A DNA stretch of 64,000 nucleotides. It comes from Sipunculus nudus (lineage: Eukaryota > Annelida > Sipuncula > Golfingiida > Sipunculidae). The stretch lies in contig CM049306.1 in assembly GCA_026874595.1 (NCBI GenBank), forward strand, positions 96,837,642-96,901,641, given 5' to 3'. The notes under the pieces were generated by a model that was not told the origin of the DNA, did no database searches, and worked only from the letters and a program-made list of their open reading frames with translations. Positions 42,601 to 51,175 of this stretch are shown piece by piece; position 1 is the first letter of the stretch, and the number at the start of each line of letters is the position of its first letter. The translations under genes and the position numbers were made by a program.

Positions 42601-44129
42601 TCAAGAAAATTTTAAATCAAGGCAGATGAAACAGAAGATTATCATTTGATTGTTTTCTGTCTGTGATATTATAAAAACCTGATTTATATCTAGTTCCTGT
42701 CCATGATTACATTTCCTCCCAAACCTCATGATTCCCTACTCGTAATAAAAGGCCAATAAACACATCAAGGATAAAAAAATGAAACTTCGGATATAAAGCA
42801 AGTACCATGGTCATTTGATCAAGGACATGTAATAGAATTAGTTACACTGATTATAGTTACACTGGGTTCAGTCTGATATTTTTTGACAATCGAACGATTC
42901 GTGGCTCTAGTTAATATGGTACTAAAATAACCCTTTATAAATTATTGACTGTATCCGATTCCGGTATACACTTTGACATATCTATGGGTATATATGATCA
43001 CATCTGACAAGCAGTGAAATAAGGTTGTGAATTAGGTTAAGGTGTGGGGGCACTGTAAATTAGCGATGAGAATAAAGCAACCTGAGTAATAAACAAGAGC
43101 ACCGCAAACGTGCATAATATGCCCGTCATATGTCTTGTGACCTCTGACCTCATTAAATATGCGTGATATCTGCTGAGAATTTAATTGAGTTTGGAAACTC
43201 TTATTATAAATATGTAAAATGTGTTTCATGAAAATCCATAGGATTTTTGTTGAGTCACCACAGTGCCTAAACAGTGCGAAGACCTCTGACCTCATTGAAT
43301 ATTTGTAGATTTTGCTGGAAATCGAACCTAGGCGAGTTATTTTATTGATTAACATTTCTGATGAGTTTTATAAAGATCTGTCCAATTCTTCGTAAGTTAA
43401 CGCGTCGAAACCACAAAGTAGCCTAGTGACCCGTGACCTTTTTAAATATGCGTGGTTCTTGCCCATCATCGAACTTGGGCAAGGCAATCTGTTGATGTAG
43501 CTATGGTGAGTTTGGTGAAGATCCATCAAATCCCCGGTAAGTTATAGCGGCGACACTAAAAGTTAACGGACAAACGGTGGTAATACCATAATAGTCCCGT
43601 CATATGACAAGCGTATAAAAAACACATCATACAACAATGAAAGACATAAACGTACCGTCCGCACAATGACCAGAATTCCTGTGGCACAGTTTCTTACTTC
43701 CAGCACATTCAGCTGGACACGACTTGTTACAGGTGTTCCCATATGTTCCATTTACACAACCTAAATTATAATTAACATGTCTTTTCATCCGTTTAAATTC
43801 TTTTAAGTTATACATGTCAACTAGAAACTTCCAGTTAACTTAAGCAGCCATCCTGGTAGGCCAAAATGCATTTCTAAATATGAGAGTAACTAACATAAAA
43901 CATTTAGGAATATTATGCTTTAAAAGAACCACGCCGATAAATTATATATTGTTGGCAACATATCACTTGTTTCTGTATTATATCATCAGCTTACCAAATT
44001 TACATCTGCCACTCCGAAGACAAACTCCATCAGAGCAATTAACTGAACAAATGTGCTCGCATTTGTCTCCATATCTGCCTTTAACACAACCTGAAACTAT
44101 ACATCTATATATTTATATATATATATATC

Positions 44130-44160
<31 letters not shown>

Positions 44161-47100
44161 ACAGTGTTTATTTTTCCGTGCCATCACAAATTAGGACCAC
44201 GGAATAGCGTAGGCAAAAATGAAGCTGAAAATAATTAAAATAAAAACTATCTTAGAAAATAGGACTAATCCTGAAAAGACTCGTATTCATGACCGATCAC
44301 GGTTCTCCTCTTAAAAGTTTAAAGCCAGGAGACATTTAGAGCCGACATTTTCGAAAATTATAAAAATATAAGTTTACAAGCATCAATTGTCTCTCTCTAT
44401 CAAACTGATTTGTCTCCATATTTTTCCATACATGAAATTTAAAAAAAAAAGAGAAAACGCGGTTATTTGACGACAGAAGTTAAAAATGCACGTATGTATT
44501 ATCTAGTCAAGCCGACATTTCATAAAGGTGATCAATCAACTACCTTCTGAAAAAGAATTTATGTGATTTCTTGCTTCCTCTGTGAATATATTAATAGTAT
44601 GAAGAAATTTCGTTTTTTTGGCCGTGAATAGTTTTTAAAAGGCTTTCGTGAAGGATGTATGACTTGAACTTGTTTATCAACATGTTTGTAAAGACAGCAA
44701 TGTTGACAAACGGGAAAACAAGTAACCTGAGGTGGTAGGTTACATACATGCGGAGGTAGAAAGGTCACTTGTTGCAAAACGCCATTTGCAAAAGATGCCC
44801 TTGTTGATTTTTTTTTATTATTTTGGGGGCCCGACATATTATAAACATGTTGATATAAACAAAACAAACTTGATATCAATGTTTTCTGGCCTATTTTAAG
44901 GAATGTTTCAAGGGATTAATTTCTAGTCAGGTAAGTGATTGGGCCCCTTGAAAAGTGTGCACACACGTAGATATTAACACATATATTGAATATAAAACAT
45001 AAGGTTTATTTGTATTTATATGATAACTTTCAGTCTCTAAAAAATGGAAAAAAAATGAATACCCAATACCATTCTTTGAAGTATTTCCATTTCCCTCTGG
45101 AACTTGAAACGTCGGCCGGCCGTTAGATTCATTGCGCCGATTAGCTGCCAAAAATATATAATTGCACGGGAGGACGATAATTTGATACAACTATACATAA
45201 TCTGACTTTTTCGTTGGAGGAACCACGTAGAAACGAATCACATTTAAACGAGATAAATTTGATTTTTTTACTCGATGCAATAAGTAGCCCGACATTTTTT
45301 ATCTTAATCAGATATTAAAATGTTACATAACAAAATTTTCTTGCACCATAAAATCAAATATATTTTTAAACAAAAGGAGCCAACAACACACATGTTGCAA
45401 AGAAGAGGTGACTTGTTAGGTCTTTGAACTCAAGTAACTGATTCATCAGACAAAATGTTACTTCTTTCATATAACAAACATAAAACAGAGCCAGATATCC
45501 CAAGGATTAACAAAGTTATCAATACAAACAGAAAGTTATACCTCCATTCTGGCATAAAATAGAGCCAGATATCCCAAGGATTAACAAAGTAATCAATAAA
45601 AATAGCATGTAACACCTCCACTCTTGCATAAAAAGAAAGTTATAACTCCACTCTTGCATAAAATAGATCCAGATATCCAGGGATTAACAAAGTTATCAAT
45701 AAAAATAGAAAGTTATACCTCCACTCTTGCATAAAATAGAGACAGATATCCAAGGATTAACAAAGTTATCAATAAAAATAGAAAGTAATACCTCCACTCT
45801 TGCATAAAATAGAGCCAGATATCCAAGGATTAACAAAGTTATCAATAAAAATAGAAAGTAATACCTCCACTCTTGCATAAAACAGAGCCAGATATCCCAA
45901 GGATAAACACAATTTTCAATACTGCGCTCATTGTGTAATGAGTCAAACCAAACCAATGAATAAATTTATAGGCTGTGTTTACGTAGACACGTATTCTTGA
46001 TTGCAATCAGCATGTTCCCCTCTATTTCTCTGTCTCAGCGGATAACTGTTCCAAAACAACCAGGATATATAAATAACCATGCAGAGAACAGATAATGTTT
46101 TTTTTAATATTATGGCATGGTGGTTGTTCGTCACTAGTGGCCGCACTGATATGTTACACAGCACTCATAACCTCTGAAATATATATATATCCCAACCCTC
46201 CCCGCGTGCTCCCGCGGGCTGAATTAGTCATGATTTGTGGGGCGGGAAGGACCAAAAAGAATTACCTGCGAGGCGATGCGAGTACGGGCTAAAAGCTGGC
46301 CACATTTTATTTTAGTGCCGGTTTGTACAGGCCTAAAACATGGTTATAATGAGGAATGAGGAAATGATTACATTTACTAATATATAATCCACAGGTCTGT
46401 TCATGTTCCTTTGGCTCAACCATTTTCTGAAATATTGTTGAACCTCTCACTGACACATTTTGGGGGGCTGAGTAGAACACTAGTACCATCGCCTTAGCCG
46501 TTGTGGCCCGAGGGACACTTCCAAAATAACCACCCGGCTACGGTTCACGTACGGCTCACCAGAGCAGCACTCCGAGTTTCACGGTTCTTGTACGGTCCAG
46601 TAGGTTCTAGGAACGGTTTGGCTACGGTTGAACTACGATCGACCAAGTTCAGTTACGACTGCGCCACGGCCCTACTAGGGCTTACTAAGGTTATTTTCGG
46701 GGTGAACTACGGTTAGCTACGTTTTACGACGTTTAACAAGGGTTCAGGAGGATTTTAGCAGGATGTCAGGAGGGTCTGCGACTGTCAGACCAAGTCTGGT
46801 GATGGAAAACATTGACAGAAAATCGTAATTATATAAATACCAGACTCAGCATCCTACTCTTCAATTATTGCTGTTGAGGTCATGAGGCCCTATTTCACTT
46901 TTTCTCTTTTTCAAGAGTATATTGCAACGCGCAGTTGAACTCTATTTGTGGAGAACTAAACGGAAAATGTGCAGTTGTGATTCTGGATTTGTGCCGTTCT
47001 AAAATTTGCCGTTTTAATTTTTTTTCCTGTCACAGAATGGAAACCCCTTCCATGTCCATGAGTGATTGAATTTCGGCACTCATTACGATCAAAGCTATGC

Positions 47101-50100
47101 ACCTTATTACTGGCTTTGGTTTAACTTTAATAAAGTGATGTTATATTTCTGTGATCATTATTTATATGATATATTTTCTAAATTTTCTTTCAAAATCCAT
47201 ATATAATATTCATATATTATATAAATAAGCAACATATTCAACATCTATATCAGCTGGTATTGGTTCAAACTTAAAATATTAAAAGGCATTGTCTGAATAT
47301 CCTGGTCCCTTGGCCTTCAATTGCTTTACAAGTGGCCCCTGTGGGCCTATTTTTTTTGCTGATGAAGAACTTTTAGAAGTTTGTTACTTTCTAACTTTGC
47401 CTTAATATATTTGCTGTTTTGTCTTTGTTTCATACTTATGGGTAGAGCTTGGACTTTTTATTTAACTGATTCCCTGCCCGGGACTGATCCTTTGGGGCTA
47501 CATATCTGGTTTGCCTTTACAGTATTGTGAATTTGTAATTAAGTATTTTAAACTGCTCATACGTCGAAACTGCATAAAAAGGACAAATGCGTGTGTTCTC
47601 ATCGGGCCTCGGAGTAAGCCGTGCGGGCGTATTGCGGTAAGCACTGTTTTTGACCCTAGTTATCTGCAGTCGAACCAACTTATGCCGCACTGGCACCTAG
47701 ACTGGCCCAGTCAATGAAATAGTTCTGACTTAATTGTTGCTTCTGACAGAGAAATCAAACGTTCATGCGTTGTGTCGCATTTAATATCGGTACCGCCATC
47801 TTACGGCAATTCATATAACTAATTTGCCACTATTTGACCCTCTGATTTCATGGACTGGTAATCTTGCCGGTTCCCGGACGGTCAGCGCCACAGATCACCG
47901 CCTCGCTGAACTAAGGTCTTTTCCAGTGACGTCAGCAGTGGTCTTTCCCAGAATCTTTCTCAAAACCAACATGGTTCATTCAGTAATTGCCTATTCCGGG
48001 CTTCCAATTGGTTACAAATATTCCCACTTAATTTGTCTTAATAATTTTAGGCCGTCGCTTAAATTGAGTTCGGCGAGACTTTATAAAACACTATAACCCT
48101 CAGCCTCAGTGTTAACGTTTATCGGACCAGCAGTCTTGAAAGTTGGCCTGTTTAAACATAATGTAGGCCCAACTCTGGCTCAGCCAATCAGCGCGAGATA
48201 TTAAGGTGCACCACGCGACGAGCGCAGTCAAAATGTACCGGCTTACTGAAACGATCACGATTCACGAGTCGTGACAGTCAATACACGGGTTCAGACAAAT
48301 GCTGCGAGCTGCTCTTGTCAACTCGGCAGATGGAATTTTACTGGACCTGTCGGTACAAAATTGTTGCGATAGTGTCTACAATGTGCACTTACATTTGGCC
48401 CATGGCCCGTAATATTCGTTCAGCAGAGATATATCATAGAACACGAAGATTCATGTGTGAACTACCTAAACACATGATTTCAGTGCGAATGTTACCAAAC
48501 GGGTCGAGCTGTGGGACCGCTGTTGGCGTTCTCATAGCAACGATGCCACTCACATGAGGCAGGACGGCCTGATTTGCAAATTTCATATGGGTGAATCGTC
48601 AGGTCCTCAAAGAGCCTTGTGACGCCTTGATATGCAAATATCAGGGATTCACCCTACGGACTTTACAGGGCTTTAGTGATAAGAGCTGGCACTGTGTTAA
48701 GTCTATCGGTACTTGGAATCAGGTTTTACTGTAAGCATTTTATTAGTAAACGCAAATACTAAAGCCCTGGCAGGGCTACACTGGCACCCTGCCAGAGCCT
48801 GGATGACCGTACTGGCACCCTATTTGGGCCGTAGTTAAACGTGGTTATTCGGCATAAAACATATAATAACCCTACTGGAACCGTAAATAACCCGTAGGAG
48901 AACCCTACTGAAACCTTAGAGGGACCGTAACTACATAATTCATCCAGGTTTTAGAGTCAAAACCGTGGTCAACAGCAGCAGAGGGGCACCGGGATGCGCC
49001 GGAGCAATGTGTGACAGGGGCCTTACCAACAGTTCCACTTGTTTTGTAGTAAATAATTACATTTGGGAAATGGTAATTCTTTGATATTCTATCCTTTCCA
49101 GTGAAAAACTGGAAAAGTCATAATATCAGTAAAACGTGGTTTTCGCTTTCTACTCAAAAGAGACGGTCATTTATTTAAAATATATGAAAAATTATATTTT
49201 TAGATTATTTTATTTCTCATATATTAACAAATCATAAAGTACATATTCATTGCATGTGGAGTTAGGGCAAACATCACTTAAACTTTCTTGATCACTATCA
49301 TTTTTGTTTAAGGGTTCTATACATTACATCTATAAATAGATAAAAACATGATATAGATATCTCTGGGCTTGCATTCATATATTTCTTAAAGTTTGACTTA
49401 ATTCCGGGAAGAGTTATATATGTGGATTTGGAGTGGGTTTTTTTAGAAATGGTTATGTGCTGGATATCTCAACTTGTTAAACAGTTACACTTTTTAAAAT
49501 CAAGAACGGAGTCTAAAGTGTAAGTGGTAAGAGACTATTCCAGTCACTTTATTTCAGCAGAAGCAAAACGGCAACAACAAAAAATCACATTTGCAGATGC
49601 CCAGTTCCAGCCAGAATCAAAACGTATTGTAAACAGGGTACGCAAAACCGATCCCTGATATTCTCTGTTTAACTGAGCCTCTATATTACTGAAATATTAC
49701 ATTTCTAAACATAGAGACATCTTTTATAGTTTAGGTGAAAGAAATAGATCAATATAACTACCAAACAGTTATATGTGTAGTATACGGCAAATGTGTTAAC
49801 CTGCATCTTGAGTTGTTCCATTTACACGGCAATTACCTGAAACGTATCTCAAAACTGTATCCCGGATATTGACTGTTAATTTAGGTTTTTGCCAATACCC
49901 TATAAGTTAGCTAAAAACGGCCTCGCTAGATGGGGACGAATATTGAGACCTTTCAGGAGATTAATCGTTACCAACAATCATTCACATTGCGATTACCGAG
50001 CTGACACTGCGTACAGACTGTATATATTACAGTGGCAGACATTTAATATTCCTTCCTTGCCCAAAATATTTCGCTGCACGGAGGTAACAAGAACGCAATA

Positions 50101-51116
50101 ATTTCATCAACGAATGAAAAACAATATCAAAACTAACTTCAGGGTATGCCATCGAATGGCAACATTTTGCCGTACGGTGGCATATGGCGGGCCGATTCCG
50201 TAATGTGGCTGCCGCTTAAAATACTGAATGAATAAACCTAAATGCTGCAAACCTAACCTATCAGGAAAATAGTTGATAGGCAAGGCCAAAAAAATAAAAG
50301 GTATGGTTCTCAGGCACCGGCCACGTCAATTTAAACCCCTGCATCAATTTTTTTAATTTTAATTTTCAATAGAAACTTACCAAATTTGAACTCCTGCCGC
50401 TCTTACATTTTTTAAAGAAGATAAAATCATACAATTTCGATAAAATTTCCTTTGTTATGTAGTGCTTTTACTTGTTTAGAAAATAAATCTGTTATTATTA
50501 TGCTTTTCCCTTATCATTTGACATTTTTATCGAAACATACAACAAAAAATAAAAATAAGAGAATCGCCCGCCCGCATTGATTTCTGATAAAAGTGCCTGA
50601 GAACCAAACTTTTTTTTTCGCCTAAATAGAAAACTTTCACGGTTGAAGGTTCCTTACCTGGTTTCCCGAAAACCTGGACTTGGCACAATCCCAGACGCTT
50701 CGCTTTGTTTGACATTCTGATTATACCCACATTGGTCGCGACATTGCTCCCACTTTCACGGCATGTGACGTTCTCTTGTGGGCCTCTCAGCCGCTCGGAG
50801 CATGTAACCCATGATGAATCAACGTCTCCACTCATGTTAGACAGTCGAATCTCGTATGGTTTCACATATTTGCCTATGATGCAATTATAAAGTGTAATAT
50901 AATATCATATATAATGGTACAGCCGTATGTAAAATGTAGGTAAAGCGTAAAGGGGCGTTCACACCTATCAGTTTTTTCCTTCCGCACCTGCACCCGCTTC
51001 CGTCATCCGTCGTCCGGCATCCGTTGTCTCTGTTCACACCTATCCGCGCTTCTTCCGTGCGCACCCGCACTCATCACCTTTGTTTTATATTAAATACACT
51101 ATTATCTTTCACGTAT

Positions 51117-51175
<59 letters not shown>

